64,000 nucleotides of DNA from Scenedesmus sp. ARA3 (GCA_004335835.1 RWJK01001745.1:1-64000), one strand, 5' to 3'; shown: positions 32,691 through 46,300, counted from the stretch's first letter. A program made the numbers and translations. The notes: generated by a model from the letters alone, not told the origin.

Positions 32691-33234
32691 CGCTTGTTGA
32701 GGGTCATTGCATCCATGTCTCACGATGTGTGCTGCTTCTGGTGCTTCAATGTGCAGCTGCTTCCTGGCACACCCTGCTGAACCATATGCGAAGCCATGTA
32801 CTGTCTTGGATGGAGCCAGGATCCACATGTAACTGTCTGATCTCTCATGTGTCGTTTCACGCTGTTAACGACAGGAATCAACATGTTCTTTCATTTGCTC
32901 TGGTTCCTTTAGAGCGTTAGGTGGAAAACAGTGCCAGGCGGCTTGCAGGAAGCCAAAACTGCAGCCCTGACAGCGCAGTCGCCATGCGTGCCGGAACACT
33001 GCACACCCAAAAATGCCATTACTACCATAAACCACGGTTGCATGCATCCCTCCATAGGTCGATGCGTTTCCACCTACTACGGCACAGCACACTGGTCATA
33101 CTGCAGCCTGAGCAACCCTGCTGCAGCATGGCAGCGTACGCCAGGACGTCGGGACTCGATGCATTCGCACACAACATAGGTGGATGATGAGTCGTTCTGT
33201 ACTGCTGCCATGATGCGTCAGAACACCAACCACT

Positions 33235-34201
33235 TCAACGGCTGCTTCTGCTGCGCCTGCTGCCTCCTGCACTGGTGCTGCTGCTGCTTGCGACTCCCCG
33301 CCCACTGCCGCCTTGCGCCCTGCTGCCTGCCTGCTGCTGTAACTCCTTGAGCCGACTGCATGCCTGCTTGTGCCCCGCCTTCCAGTATGCCTTGTTGCAC
33401 TCAGCGCTGCACAGCCGCACAGCGCGGCAGCTGCTGCACACTGTGCCCTTGCCAGCAACCAGCTCCTGCTCCAACAGCTTGCTGCAGTTGCCGCAACCGG
33501 GGTTGGCGCAGCACAGCGCTGCTAGCTCAGGCGCTGCCAGCTGCGTGGCAACAGCTGTCCCAAGCTGCAGCATCATGGCAGCTGTCTCCAGCGGAAATGC
33601 TGCCTTCAGCTGCGCCTCTGTGCTGCGCCTGCCACTTTCCTCATCCCCGGCATTAGCTGCAGCATCTGCCAGGGAGGCGATAAGGTCTCGGCCCAGCTGC
33701 TGCTGCAGCTCTTTCACTTGTGCACTGTGCTGATCGCGAGGGAGTGCTGTATCGCTGCTGCTGGCTGTGCCGCCTGCAACCTGCTCAATGATTGGCCCTA
33801 CAGCTACTACACAGGCAGATAGGTGGCTCACTGCGCGGAGCATTCGGCGCAGCTGCTGCGGTGTGGCTGCATGCACTGCCAAGTCCGGCTGCTCATGCAG
33901 CTGCAGCAACAGCCTGCCAGCCACACACAGCCCCCTGCCAGCCACCAGCAGCAGCGATGATGCACTTGCATGTGCTGCTGTGCCTGCTGCTTCCCTGCTG
34001 GCATGATGTGCCAGCAGTGCTGCATTGTGTACCCTTTCAACATCCTCGAAGGGTCCGAGTGTGTAGTCAGCAGCTACCAACGCTGTTGTCGCAGCCAGCA
34101 CCTCAGGCTGCAGTGTCAGCAGCCGTCCTACCAGGGTCAACACACCGAGTGCAGGCGCCTGCTGGCTGCGAGCTGCAGCAGTGCTGCAGCCAGCACGCTC
34201 A

Positions 34202-34253
<52 letters not shown>

Positions 34254-36789
34254 CATTGCAGCAGCTGGAGAGCACCTTAAAGCAAGAGAGCATGAAGCTT
34301 GTCATTGCTGCACTGCTGCCGCTGGTGGTGGTGGTGGTGGTGGTGCTGCTGCTGCTGGCGCGCACGCTTGCTGCTGATACTGCTGCCTCTGCTGCCTGAA
34401 CCACCCCCAACACTTCTAAGGCCTTGCTTTTACTATAACAGCCAGAGATGCTGCTGCTGCTCACAGCCGCCAGCCTGATGTAAGCCTCCAGTGCTGCCCA
34501 GAATGCTGCTGCATCTTGGCGGTAGGCAGCAGCAATGCTGGGTTGGTCGGCTGCAGACACACGTGCAAGAGGTGGCAAGAAGTGTTTCAAGATGTGCAGC
34601 AGCCACAAGCGCAGGTGGTGTTGATCAAAGCAAGCACCGAAGTGCCCACCCCCACTGCCCCTTCTGCCGAGGCTTTTCCACTGGTACAATAAAAACCTAA
34701 AACGAGAAGTGTAGTGGCTGCTACCAATGGATCACAGTGGATCACGGCATCCATCCATTTGAGAGAGGATTATAGACACACAATGAATCTCCTTCTTGGC
34801 CAGGGGAAAAGACGGTCATAATAAAGAAAAACACACTGATTCACAATGCACCAATGGATCCGACAGCCGCTTCCACCGCAGATGCCCCACACCCAGCGCT
34901 AGGCTAAGCTGCTTGCCATCTGGCGCTGCTAGCAATGTGGCTGCTGCCAGGTCACACTCCAAAGCGCGCAATCTGTGATCTGCCTCTGCTCCAGCGCCTG
35001 CTGGCGGTGCTAGTGCCTCACATGCAAGGCACCACGTGCAGTGCTGCTCACCTCTTTCCAGCAGCAGCGTCATGGGCAGCACACAGCATGACATCATTGT
35101 TGTCAACGCGCTGCAAGAGCTTCCACCCGTCCAGCCAACACTTGTAGCACCTGGTGCTGCTGCTTCTGCTGCTTCCAGCTGCTTGACGTGCAGCAGCACG
35201 GCTGGCGCCAGCTGCAGCAGCACCGGCCCAGCAAGGCTGCTCAGCAGCACAGCGCTAGCTGTGAATGCTTCTGCAGGTGTGCTGCGGCTGCTGCTGCTGC
35301 TGGCAGGCAATGGAGGGCACTCCTGTTTGAGTACTTGATAGAAGACCTGTCCTGCTGTGATAACAGTGCTGTAGTCTGTGATGGGCTGCAGTTGCACGAC
35401 CTCTATCAGCGTCAGCAGCAGCGGCAGCAGCAGCTGCTCACCACCGCGCAGCACTGAGCTGCCTGCTGCGCCACTGCTGCTGCTGCTGGTGGTGGTGCTG
35501 CTGCTGCTTGAGTGCCCAGCAGCTGAAGCTGCTGTCTTGCTTGGCGTATACCTAGCGCGTGTGGTGAGCATCACCTGCAGTGCCTGCAGCTGCCTGATCG
35601 TGGCCAGACACCCTCCTAATTCCGCTGCAATCCCTGCCCGCGCTGCTGCTGCTCCTGCTGCTGCTACATAGTTCTCCCTAAGGACTTTGACCGCAGACCA
35701 GTCAAGATGATGCAGTGCTGCTGGAGATAGTGCAGACAGCAGCATGTTATGGCTTGCTGGCACGGCTGCACCTTCCACTGATGCGGCCACACGCCCTGCA
35801 GTGCTGCTGCTGCCGCCGCCGCGCTGCCTGCGGCTGCCGCTGCCGGCAGCAGCACGCCCACTGCTGCTGGCACTGTTGCGGTGCATGCTGCCCGCCATGC
35901 AGGCAAAGTACAGCAGCAGCACTTGCATCAGCGCGTCATCGCAAGCCCATTCAACCAGGTGCGGTGCCTGCTGCACACAAGCGGGCTGCATGAACGCTCG
36001 CCGCGAAAAGTTATGATCCTCCACTTTCTGCGTGATCAGGAGGCCAGTATTGACCATAACAACAGCTATCTCTGCCACATCAGACTCTACCTCCACCCAT
36101 CGCTGCTGCTGCTGCAGGCTTTGCAGCAGCGCCCATGCCAGCTGTGCTGCTGGCAGCACGCTTGCCTGGATGACCGCCGCCACTGCTTCTGACAGCTGCA
36201 CACCAGAGGGGAAGATGCTGCAGCAGTGGTAGCGCCAGGTACCCAGCTGCGACTTTCCCAGGTTGAAGAGGTCAGAGTCCCACAAAGCGCCTGGCTGCAG
36301 CTGCTGCTGCTGCTGCTGCTGCTGCGGCTGCTGCTGCTGCATCTCTGCAGCTGTCCACTTCATGCCAGCTACCAGAGCGCTGACAAGGCCTGCAGGATCA
36401 GCGGCAAGAGGCAGAAGTAAGATCATATCTGCTGTGCTGGCATGTGAATGCTGTTACATCAGGACATGCTGCTGAGTCATGCTGCTGAGTCATTTCCTGC
36501 AAGGGCTCCAGGTGGCGTTTGACAAACTGCGAACCCCAGGGGGCAAACAAAACACTTCTTACAACCATGCACCGTGCAACACCAAGAGTATAAGAAGTAT
36601 ACTCCAAATAGCCAGCAGGAGAGCTGCAGACAGCATGCAGGTGCTGTGCATGTTGAGGCAGCCAGAGCAGCTCACCAGTTGCCTCATGCACACGCCCTCC
36701 CGCTGGCCTCACCTGGAGCAAATGTGCCTGGCCTGTCAGCAGATAGGGCACAAGCCGTGCTGCTGCTTTCACAGCTGCGTCCTCCCTGT

Positions 36790-36825
<36 letters not shown>

Positions 36826-37063
36826 AGCACCGCTGTTTGGTTGCTGCCAAGTGCAGCAGCAGCTTGCTGGCAGCAGCCCACATGGCCTTTACTACATAGA
36901 CCACCAGCCGAGGATCAGCAGCGATGTTGATCCGCACTGCAGCGATACGGGGCCCTCGTTTCTGCCATTCAGGGCCCAGATCAGCCGGTGAAGACGCCTC
37001 CAGCTGTCGCATCCACCGCAGCACTTCATCGAAGCTGGGAGCTCGGCCTGCTGCAGCTGCCAT
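33235..37063 (-). CDS. MYND zinc-finger protein, family copy D (intact)
   Basis: Three exons on the minus strand, 37063-36676, 36389-35052 and 34550-33235, join in phases 1 and 1 to give 1013 residues. The N-terminus reads MAAAAGRAPSFDEVLRWMRQ and then ADLGPEWQKRGPRIAAVRIN, very close to copy B. The C-terminus has the full MYND finger (CCANPGCGNC, CSSC, CSAEC, H-x3-C) and the SRRSRSSR tail. A (CTG)n run at 34201-34251 encodes poly-Ser. No lesion was seen. The gene points toward copy B, so B and D are convergent and their stops are about 940 bp apart. Its 3' flank retains a single minisatellite unit at about 32940-32965. Confidence 0.75.
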
Positions 37064-37529
37064 CTATGCAAAACTTTCCTTCACCTGAGTTTGTGCTGAT
37101 CATCAAGCAGTGGGACTAATCCGGTCTTGACGCAGAGAGATTTGAATTCATGAGAACGGTTAGCACTACAGGCGACAGACACTCAAGAACGATCAGAACA
37201 TCGTGTTGGTGACCCTCAAGTCGAACATTTATCTGAGACAAAAGTTGAGCTGCCGGGCGCGTTGTTACCTGACGCATGGATTTTAATGGCAAACCTTGGA
37301 GCCAGCACTGAGCCGCAGCTCCCTGGCATTGCTTGAACAGTCACGTGCACGCTCTCACAACCCTAGCAAACCATAGATACGCGGAATTTCCCTGTAGGTT
37401 TCGGCGCATGATTCAGCAAGGTGTGATCGACATCAGCTGTGTCTTGAAGCACCAGAATTCTGCTGCTTCGAAGCAGCACACGTGGGTACAGCGACCCTCA
37501 ACAGCACCCTCAACAAGCGCCCTCAACTG

Positions 37530-37645
37530 TCAGCTTGCAGGAAGTCAGTACTGCGGCCAGCTTGCAGGAAGCCAGTACTGCAGCCAGCTTGCAGGAAGCC
37601 AACACTGCAGCTTGCAGGAAGTCAACACTGCAGCCCTGACAGCCC
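37530..37645 (-). repeat. 27-bp minisatellite between copies D and E, about 4 units
   Basis: The units read CAGCTTGCAGGAAGCCAGTACTGCAGC on the plus strand, the complement of the array after copy A. This fits the 3' flank of a minus-strand gene copy. Confidence 0.85.
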
Positions 37646-37877
37646 AAACACCATGCATGTCAAGAACCTGCACACCCGCAACAGCCAACAATGCCCTAAA
37701 CCACGGATGCATGCATTCCTCCTCAGGCCCATGCTTATCTACCTGCTGCACGGCACTGCGCGCTGGTCATATTGCAAGCATTTAATCCTGTGTACACCTG
37801 CTGCAAGCGCATACAACAACACATCCCGATGATGGGGTGAGGCCGACGTCTGCGGTACTGCCACATCGCGACGCTCG

Positions 37878-38026
37878 TCAGCGGCTGCACCTGCTGTGCC
37901 TGCTCCTTCCTGCCCTGCTGCTGCTGCCGCCGCTGCCCCCTCCCCGCCCACTGTCACCCTGCACCTGGCCTGCCTGCTGCACACTTTCCTTGAGCCTACT
38001 GCAGGCCTGCTTGTGCCCCGCCTCAC
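37878..38026 (-). pseudogene. Orphan C-terminal fragment of a MYND family gene
   Basis: On the minus strand the frame reads GHKQACSRLKESVQQAG, then a Gly/Ser linker and SRHSRCSR before TGA at 37880-37878. This is the last 45 or so codons of the family. Just upstream, family 3'-flank sequence (CAGGTACACAAGCAT) is joined directly to the coding tail. The fragment is therefore a tandem duplication of the 3' end plus flank of neighbouring copy E, not the relic of a whole gene. Confidence 0.75.
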
Positions 38027-38183
38027 CAGAGGCAGATGCTTGTGTACCTGCCACACGGCTGAGCGCGCTGGTCATATTGCAACCGTTTAAACCCTGCTGC
38101 ATGCGCACACAGAAACACAAGCCGATGATGAGGTGAGCTTGACTTCTGCAGTTCTGCCACGGCGTGTCATGTCACAACACTCT

Positions 38184-38219
38184 TCAGCGGCTGCTCTTGC
38201 TGCGCCTGCTCCCTCCTGC

Positions 38220-38259
<40 letters not shown>

Positions 38260-40181
38260 CCTCCCTGCCCACTGCCACCCTGCATCAGGCTGCCCTCCTG
38301 CTGCAGCCTCTCCTTCAGCCTACCGCAGGCCGGCTTGTGCCCTGCCTTCCAGTACGCCTTGTTGCACTCAGCACTGCACAGCCGCGCAGCGCGGCAGCTG
38401 CTGCACCTTGTGCCCTTGCCAGCCACTATCTCCTGCTCTGACAGCTTGCTGCAGTTGCTGCAGCCAGGGTTGGCGCAGCACAGCGCTGCTGACTCAGGCG
38501 CTGCCAGCTGCGTGGCAATAGCTGTCCCAAGCTGCAGCATCTTGCGGGCTACCTCAACAGGGAATATGGCTTTTAGCGGTGCGTCAGTGCAGCGGAGCCT
38601 GTCAGCTGTCTCGCCAGCAACAGCAATCGCATCTACCAGCTGTTGCCCTAGCTCTAGCTGCAGCTGCTGCTGCATCTGCAGCACATGAGCAACATGCTGA
38701 TCAATTGCAAGCGATGTGTCACTGCGCTGTGCAGCGCCGCCTGCAGCCTGTTCCATGAAACTTCCTACAGCAGCCAGGGATGCGCGCAGGCGCCAGTATA
38801 CAGCCATTAGACGATGCTGCTGCTCTTCCTGCTGGTGCAACAGCTCCTGCAACCGCTGCCGCTGCTGCTGCTGCCGCGGCTGCTGCAGTGTGGATGCACT
38901 GAATGTGAGTGCTGGCTGCTCATGCAGCTGCAGCAGCAGCCTGCCAGCCACAACCAGCCCCCTGCCAGCCAGCAGCAGCAGCAATGCAGGTTCTGCGCGT
39001 GCTGCTGCTGTTGCTGCATCTTCCTTCAGTATTGAACGCAAGTACTCGCTTGCCACCTGACCAGCTTGATCATCTGCTGCATCAGCAGCTGCCACAAAAC
39101 TCGAGGCAGCAAACAGCCCAGGAGACAGTGCCACCAATTGTCCTAACAGGTCCAGCGCATCAAGTACTGGCACCTGCTGACTGTTGCTGCCAGCTGTTCC
39201 AGTGCTGCTGTGCGCACTGTCGCTGCTACTCCTGCTGCTGCTGCTGCAACTGGATAGCACCTTCAAGCCAGAAAGCATCAAGCTGGTCTGTGCTGCACTG
39301 CTGCTGGGCTGTGCCTGTAACATGCTGCTGCTGCTGCCGCCTCCGGCACTTACGGTGCCGGCTGACACGGCTGTGTCTGCTGCCTCCAGCGCACTTGCCA
39401 GTGCAGTGAGCTTTGCTACACTATCTCCACTCCTTGTCACAGCTGTCAGCCTGACCAGGGCATCAAGCGCTGCCCAGACTGCTGCTGCATCCTGGCGGTA
39501 GGCAGCAGCAATGCTGGGCTGGTCGGCTGCAGGCAGGCAGAGCAGCAGCAGGCAGCAGGATTTTCAGCAATCTGCACAGGCACGACAGTAACAGGGTTAG
39601 AGGCAATGCACAGGCACCACCGTCGCAGGGCCCAGTGGCAGCCACCACAAAGTGTTCCCAGCGGTGAACCGGCTTTGCTGTACTACAGTTGAAGCTGCTT
39701 AGCAGTTTACAGGCTTGAGCTTCGGCCCTGCAAGCCGGCAGCTCCCTACCAAGTCAACCTGATGCCCTCACCTCCATTGAGCACCAGCGGCATCAGCTGC
39801 ACGTGGTGTGCCACAAGGCTGCGCAAAACCTCTCCCTGTGTTGGGCCTGCTGCTGGTGGTGGTTCTGCTGCAGCTACTGCTGCCTCTAGTTTGTTCAAAC
39901 ACAGCAGCAGCGCTGGCGCCAGCTGCAGCAGCACCGGCCCAGCTAGGCTGCTCAGCAGCGCAGCACTCCCTGCTGCAGGTGTGCTGCTGCTGCTGCTGCT
40001 TCCGCTGCTGCTAGCATGCAATGGAGGGCACTCCCGCTTGACTACTTGACACATAAGCTCGACAGCAACTGCAGCAGCACCATAGTACTCAACGTGCTGC
40101 AGCTGCACCACTTCCACCAGCAACAGCAGCAGGGGCAAGGTCTGCTCAGCACGCGGCAGCACTGTGCTGCCTGCCGCATCC

Positions 40182-40212
<31 letters not shown>

Positions 40213-40472
40213 ACTGTCCAGCAGCTGAAGTTGCTGTGCTGTTGCGCAGGTGCTCAGCCCGTATCTCAAACATCTCTGCCAGCACCTGCAGCTGTGTCAT
40301 TGTGACAAGGCTGTCTGTCTCTGCTGCTTTGCTGACCATCATCCGCTCTCTCAGGGCACCTACCACAGGCCAGTTCAGCTGCTGCAGTGCTGGGCACAGG
40401 GCAGAAGCCAGCGCCTCATGGCTTGCTGGCACTGCTGCACCTGCCACTGATGTGGCAACATGCCTGGCATTC

Positions 40473-40517
<45 letters not shown>

Positions 40518-41647
40518 CCCTGACTGCGGCTGCTACTATTAGTGCTGCTGCTGCCATTGGCAGCTTTGTGGTGCAAGGCGCCCACCATGCATGCATTGTG
40601 CACCAGCAGCACTTGCATCAGGGCGTCATCGCAGGCCCAATCAACCAGAGAAGAGGGAGGCCCCTGCCAGCAGTGCTGCTGCTGTTGAGCAGGCTTCTGT
40701 TGGCGGATGTACTCCTCAACCCTCTGCGTGATGCAATGGCCGATGTCTATCATACAGCCAGCGATCTGGATCACATCAATCGCCAGCTGCTGCTGCTGCG
40801 TGCGTGCTGCGCTGCCGTGGAGACTGCCACTGCTGCCTCTGTTGCCTGCTGCTGCTGTTAGCTGCACACTCTCCAGCTGCACCCACGCCAGCTGAGCTGC
40901 TGGAAGCACTGTAGCCCGAACCTGGGCCTGCCTGTTGCCACTACAGTGGCTGATGCCGCTGCATCTGACAGCTGTGATTTCCTGTGTAAAGCGATGTTGC
41001 AGGAGTTAGAGTAGCAGCTCCAGGCCGACAGCTGCGCTGTGGCTAGCTTGAACAGGCAGGCGCCCCAAGCTGCATCTGCCTGCTGCTGCTGCTGCAGCAG
41101 CAGCAGCTCTGCAGCCGTCCACTTCATGCCAGCTGCCAGCGCGCCTGCAAGGCCTGCAGGTACAGCAGCAGCAGCAGGCGTTCACAGCATTGAGTATTGC
41201 CGTACCGTCAGGCATGTGACAGCCACGCATCTCAAACATGTCACATTTGCTACGTCACAGTAGGTGCCCTGGCCTTTGAGTTGGATTTAGAACATGTCGA
41301 GCACTACAACTGGTTTGTAGCAAGCCACAAGGGAAGCAGCAACGTGCATTGAACATGCAGCAGGTGTAACAGACGTTGTGAGACACCGATGCGTAGAGAC
41401 GTGCGACCACACGTGCGCTGTTGCAGGTGCAGTCTGCCTGCTTTACACACGGTGAATGCGCCCATTGCAGGCCACAGCATGCAGGCTGCCAGTATGTGTT
41501 GAAAAAACAGCATTAGCTCACCCGTAGCACCATGCACCATGTAAGCCAGCTCCGGAGATGCATCTTGTGTGTGCATGAGTAGATCAGCCTGGCCTGTCAG
41601 CAGGTGGGGCGCAAGCTGCGTTGCTACTGGCAAAGCTGCAGCAGCCG

Positions 41648-41678
<31 letters not shown>

Positions 41679-41968
41679 ACTGAAGATGATACTGCTGCAG
41701 CTGTCCTTGCTGGCTGCCAAGTGCAGCAGCAGCTTGCAGGCCACTGCACACATGGAGGTGGCTACATTGGACACCTGCCCGACAGCTGCATGTAGCTGCC
41801 GTAGCATTGCAGGGCTGCGCAGCCATGTAAAAATAAGAGGCCCTAGTTGCTGCCATTCCGGGCCCAGATCAGCCGGGGTAGTGGCCTCTAGCTCCCGCAG
41901 CCATCGCAGCACTTCATCAAGGCTGGGGTTCGGCCTGCTGCTGATGCGCGCTTCTCCGCAGCTTGCAT
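38184..41968 (-). pseudogene. MYND zinc-finger family copy E (broken)
   Basis: The exons correspond to 41968-41522, 41153-39772 and 39526-38184. The ATG at 41968 (MQAAEKRA...) is out of frame with the conserved LDEVLRWLREL block: one base is missing relative to copy D in the CGAACCCCAGCCTTGATGAAG stretch. A second frame change lies in exon 2 near 40910-40930, between ...SDAAASATVV and LPAAQLAW. Exon 3 is open and has a complete MYND finger (CCANPGCSNC, CSSC, CSAEC). Splice sites and phases are otherwise kept. Two independent frameshifts argue for a pseudogene, though assembly errors in this repeat-rich DNA could mimic them. Confidence 0.65.
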
Positions 41969-43323
41969 CAAGCTAGCAGCGCTGAGAGCTGCTGAGAGCT
42001 TATCTATGGCTTGCATTTTACGGTCGATCTACTGATCAAAGGTTTTCAAGGCCTTCAAGAGCCGAAAGTAAGTTCAGCTAGCAGAGGCCGATATGCTGCA
42101 GGGACAACACACACCGTCTAAACGACCAAAGGAATGTTGATTGGCTAAAGGTATGTTGATCTAGTGTCATTATATTTGAGCGGCTCTGCGTGCAACACCC
42201 AGGGCAATATTTTTGGCAAAACCTTGGTGCCAGCAGGCATAGCTGCCTAGCATTCCTCTAACAGCCTCGTGAACGCCGTGCCCAAGCAAACAGCAGCGAC
42301 CTGTAACCATTTTTGTTTCATCGCCGCAGTTTTAGACTGGGCATGCGTCATTATGGCACCAGGCCACTGCCAGGGACCCAGTCTCACCCACACATGCCAG
42401 TGTGTGCTGTACAGCACAGTATCAGGCAGCCCAATCGAGCCTCAGCCTCAGGAGGGCCACCGGTTCACAGTACTGCAATTCTCACTGATAAAAATGACAT
42501 AGATAGGAATAAATATGTAGGTATGCAGTATACGTGCATGTGGCTGCAGCTTGTGTGTGACTTGATTGCAGAATGGCCGATGCATCAGCACCAGCGAATG
42601 ATAGTCAGAGGGACGCACCCGCTGCACCCCAACGGGGTTGAATGCAGTGCTTCCCCTAGGCGGAGCTCAGCTACGGCTGGGCAAACAATGCCACAATGCC
42701 ACAATGCAAACTTTTGCTAACACACCTCATGGCTATTGTAGCACATCGCAATGCATGTACTGCCCCTTCCCACCTGCTGCACTGCGTCAGCTGAAGCATA
42801 CCGCATATACCAGGTCAAGGGTCCTGCAAGGAGTGTATGCGCACTCTCAAAGCTATGCAAGAATATGGTGGCCTGCAAATCTTGTCCTGCCATGATTTGG
42901 CAAAGCACCACGTGCACGTGGCTCACACTGAGTATAGCGCTATAGCCTGCTGCATGACTGTAATCAAGTGCCTGGTAAACACATACACATGCAACAGCAA
43001 ACTGCCTGCTGGTGTGTAATGCAGTGTGGCCATACACATCCCCAGTTCCCGTTCCAGTACAACCTGCCCCTGGCACACAGACATACTGCGTGTAATCCAC
43101 AATGCAGACCTCACCCACAAACAATATTCAAGCATATCCCCCGCCATGCAGTAATCCCTGCGCCGTCATCCCACACGCACACAGCAGATACAGAGCAGTC
43201 CTGCCATGACACATCAACAAACCGCATGCACACACGGAACGGCAATCCCAGCAACAGACACCCTGCGCTACAGCCGCACAAAGGTGCGGCTCATACCACC
43301 AACACAACACTGTCATTGATTGC
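41969..43323. other. Intergenic region, no confident gene
   Basis: It contains the 5' side of copy E and the 3' side of the EB1-MORN gene. Open frames here are short and lack signatures. CA-rich sequence occurs at about 43130-43220. Confidence 0.5.
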
Positions 43324-46300
43324 CTAATCCGCAGAAACGTCTGTGAGCTGGTGGGCCGTGAGCGCATGCGCCACCAGCTTGATCTGCGCACTCCTGCTGC
43401 CGTCGTCAACCAGCGCTGCAGCAGCATCCAGCCGGGCCGCCAGCAGCTGTGCATGCTGCCGTGCAGCCTGCGCGTCTGCTGCTGCCTTGGCTGCGCCGGC
43501 TGTTGCAGCTGCCAGGCCCTGCTGCACCTCGCCCTTGGCTGCCCAGTGGCCTTGCAGCTTGGCTTGGGCCAGCGCACACGCCTGCAGGAGCAGCACATGC
43601 ATCATTCACAGCGTGCTGTGCACACGCACCAGCTGCCGGGATTGTGCTGTTCCAAACAACTGTTGGCAGACAGGCAATACTAATTTACACTGTCATGCAT
43701 CCAAGCATATACACATCTTTTGGTAAATGCTGCATGGTGGAGCCCGACTCACCTCCTGTGCATTCTTGCAGGCTGCCTGCGCATGGCTCAGGTTGTCCGC
43801 CACCTCTGGCGTGGGCTCAGCCACATCTGCCCCTGCCTCCTGTGGCAGCGGGTGCACCCACTGCGGCTTGCCCTCCACCCAGCTGCCCGCCCAGCGCTGG
43901 CCTGCAGCGTTGTAGTAGCCAGTTGCAGCAGCGCGGCACAGCCAGAGGGTTTTCAGATTTAGCGCTGTCAGCAGACGGCCTTGAGCGTCACTTGTTGCAT
44001 GCTCCCATGCACAGAGATACAACAGCTGCATGGTGTGCTTTCCTGACAGAATTTCCCTGTCTATCGCAGCAGCACGATGCGGGCAGAGCACCCGCTGCCA
44101 CTGCTCTGCAGCGTTGACAGGTGCAGCTGCCCTCACCTGTCTCCACCGTGTAGATGCTCCAGCCATGCTTCTTGCCCTTCTCCCAGTGGCCCTCATAGCG
44201 CTGGCCGCTGCCAAACACATACACGCCGTAGCCCTGCACCGCAGCAGCAGCAGCGACGCGTCACATCAGCCACCAGCCCCTAGCTGCCTGCTGTGGTGCA
44301 CAGACCGGCGGCTAATACTTGCCCTCATGTTGACAAAGTACATGTGCTGTGCTGTGCAAAGCCGAAAGCCAATCCCAAACGCCTCGCGCGCACCTGCGGG
44401 ATGTCGTCCTCGTACTCGCCCAGGTACTGGTCGCCGTTGGGGAAGCTGTACACGCCGTAGCCGTGGCGCTTGCCGCGCCGGTAGTCGCCCACGTAGTTGC
44501 TGTCGTCCGTGCACTACAGCACAAAGCATACACAGCAGCAGCGGCAGGAGTCACAGTCAGCACAGCTCCTAGTGAGGCTCCTAGTTAGGGGAGCTGCCAA
44601 GGACGCGACAGTTGCTCCACACACCGTACCCGTATGCAGCCGCCATTTGAGGCAGAACCTACAGGGCATAAAAGGTTTCCAGCTGCCTAGCAAGCACCCT
44701 CACCTGCTGCATGCCGCATCCCTCCCTCAAGCCTTTGGCCCACTGGCCCTCATAGAAGTCCCCATTAAAAAAGCTGCAGCAGCCCCAGCCCTTTTCGACA
44801 GACGTCGCATGCACAGCATGATCCCAGCTGTCCCGCTCACCTGCTGCATGCCGCAGCCCTCCCTCAGGCCCTTGGCCCACTGGCCCTCATAAAAGTCCCC
44901 GTTGAAGAAGCGGCAGCAGCCCCAGCCGTGGCGCAGCCCTGCACCATACTGCCCGTGGTAGGTGGAGCCCTTGGCGAACGTCTCGCTGCCGTGGCCCTCG
45001 TACACAGCAGCACACCAGTCGCCCTCATACCTGCCAGTGCAAGGTGTGCAACACGGAACAAATGGGTTAGCAGCAGCAGGAGTAACAGCAGCGGTGGTGG
45101 TGCCGGCTGCATCATGCTCTAGAAGAGCAGCAGGGTATGAATCATATGAGTATCGCAAGCCAGAAGGGCAGGTGAGGCACACGTAGCTGCAGGATGCCAC
45201 TCAGAAAAACACCAGCATGATGTATGATTTGCATGCACCCCAGCCGCACCTGCCCTCTGGGGAGAAGCTGTACACGCCGCTGCCTGCCATGCGGTCGTCC
45301 CTGAACTGGCCCTCATACACGTCAGCGCTGATGAAGAAGTAGCTGCCCTCGCCGTTCTTGCGCGAGCCCTGGTAGCGGCCCTGAGGGAGCAGCAGCAACA
45401 GGTGGCACAAAGGAGCCGTGTCAAGGCTACATCCACCCAAAGTGCATGCGCAACTGAAAAGCCTGTGCGACCGTGGGGCGTAGTTGTTGTCCTGCAAGCT
45501 GTACGTACACTCCAATGGTCTGGCTCAGTCTGCTGCAAATCACTTGACATAGCAGCAAATGCACACAAGCACAGGCTACGCAGCAAGCACTCGTCATGTG
45601 CAGCAGCTGCAGCAGCCCTCACCTTGTACACATCTCCGTTGCGCAGCTGCTTCATGGAGCAGTCCCCCAGCTTCAGCACCTTGCTGGTCACCACGCCAGG
45701 CCCGCCAGAGGCATCCACCAGGAACTGTGCAGCAAGCGCGGCGCCTTCCTTGTGTGCACGACCCATGAGCGCTGCGTATGCTGCTCCGACAGAGCGCAGG
45801 CAGCCGTCCAGAGCTGCTGTGGACGCCAGCTGCTTCTGAAGCTGCAAGGTCAGGCAGCAGCACAGTGTACACAAATGAGGCTTGGAGCATGTGGTGCAGC
45901 TGCTGGTGCATCGCATAACGCTTGAGACAGAAGCGGCTGCCAGCAGACTGAATGCAGGCATCATGATCATCTCACAATGATCAAGCAAACAATTCAGCAG
46001 CAGCCGCAGTGACAAAGCATCTGCAGTGGCAGCTGTCAACAGCAGCAGCGCCAGCGCACCTGAGTCAGCTGCAGGTTGAGCTGCTGCTGGCCAGTCAGCG
46101 GCCGCGCAGCCGTAGCTGCCTGCAGCAGCTGTGTGGAGCTGCCCAGCTGATCTTGCACCTGGCTCAGCTCCTGCAGCAGCCAACCATGTTGCGGCACATG
46201 CTACTTGGCGCAGCTACGCAGTACAACAACAGTGATTAAGCACCATATGTAGGGATGTGCGCAAACGTATAAAGCGTAGATTTATACTGCGTAGAAAGCG

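Noticed and set aside
45119..46183. 354-residue minus-strand frame reading through several introns
   Set aside because: The MORN exons lie in other frames with good splice sites and phases. This frame only partly overlaps them.
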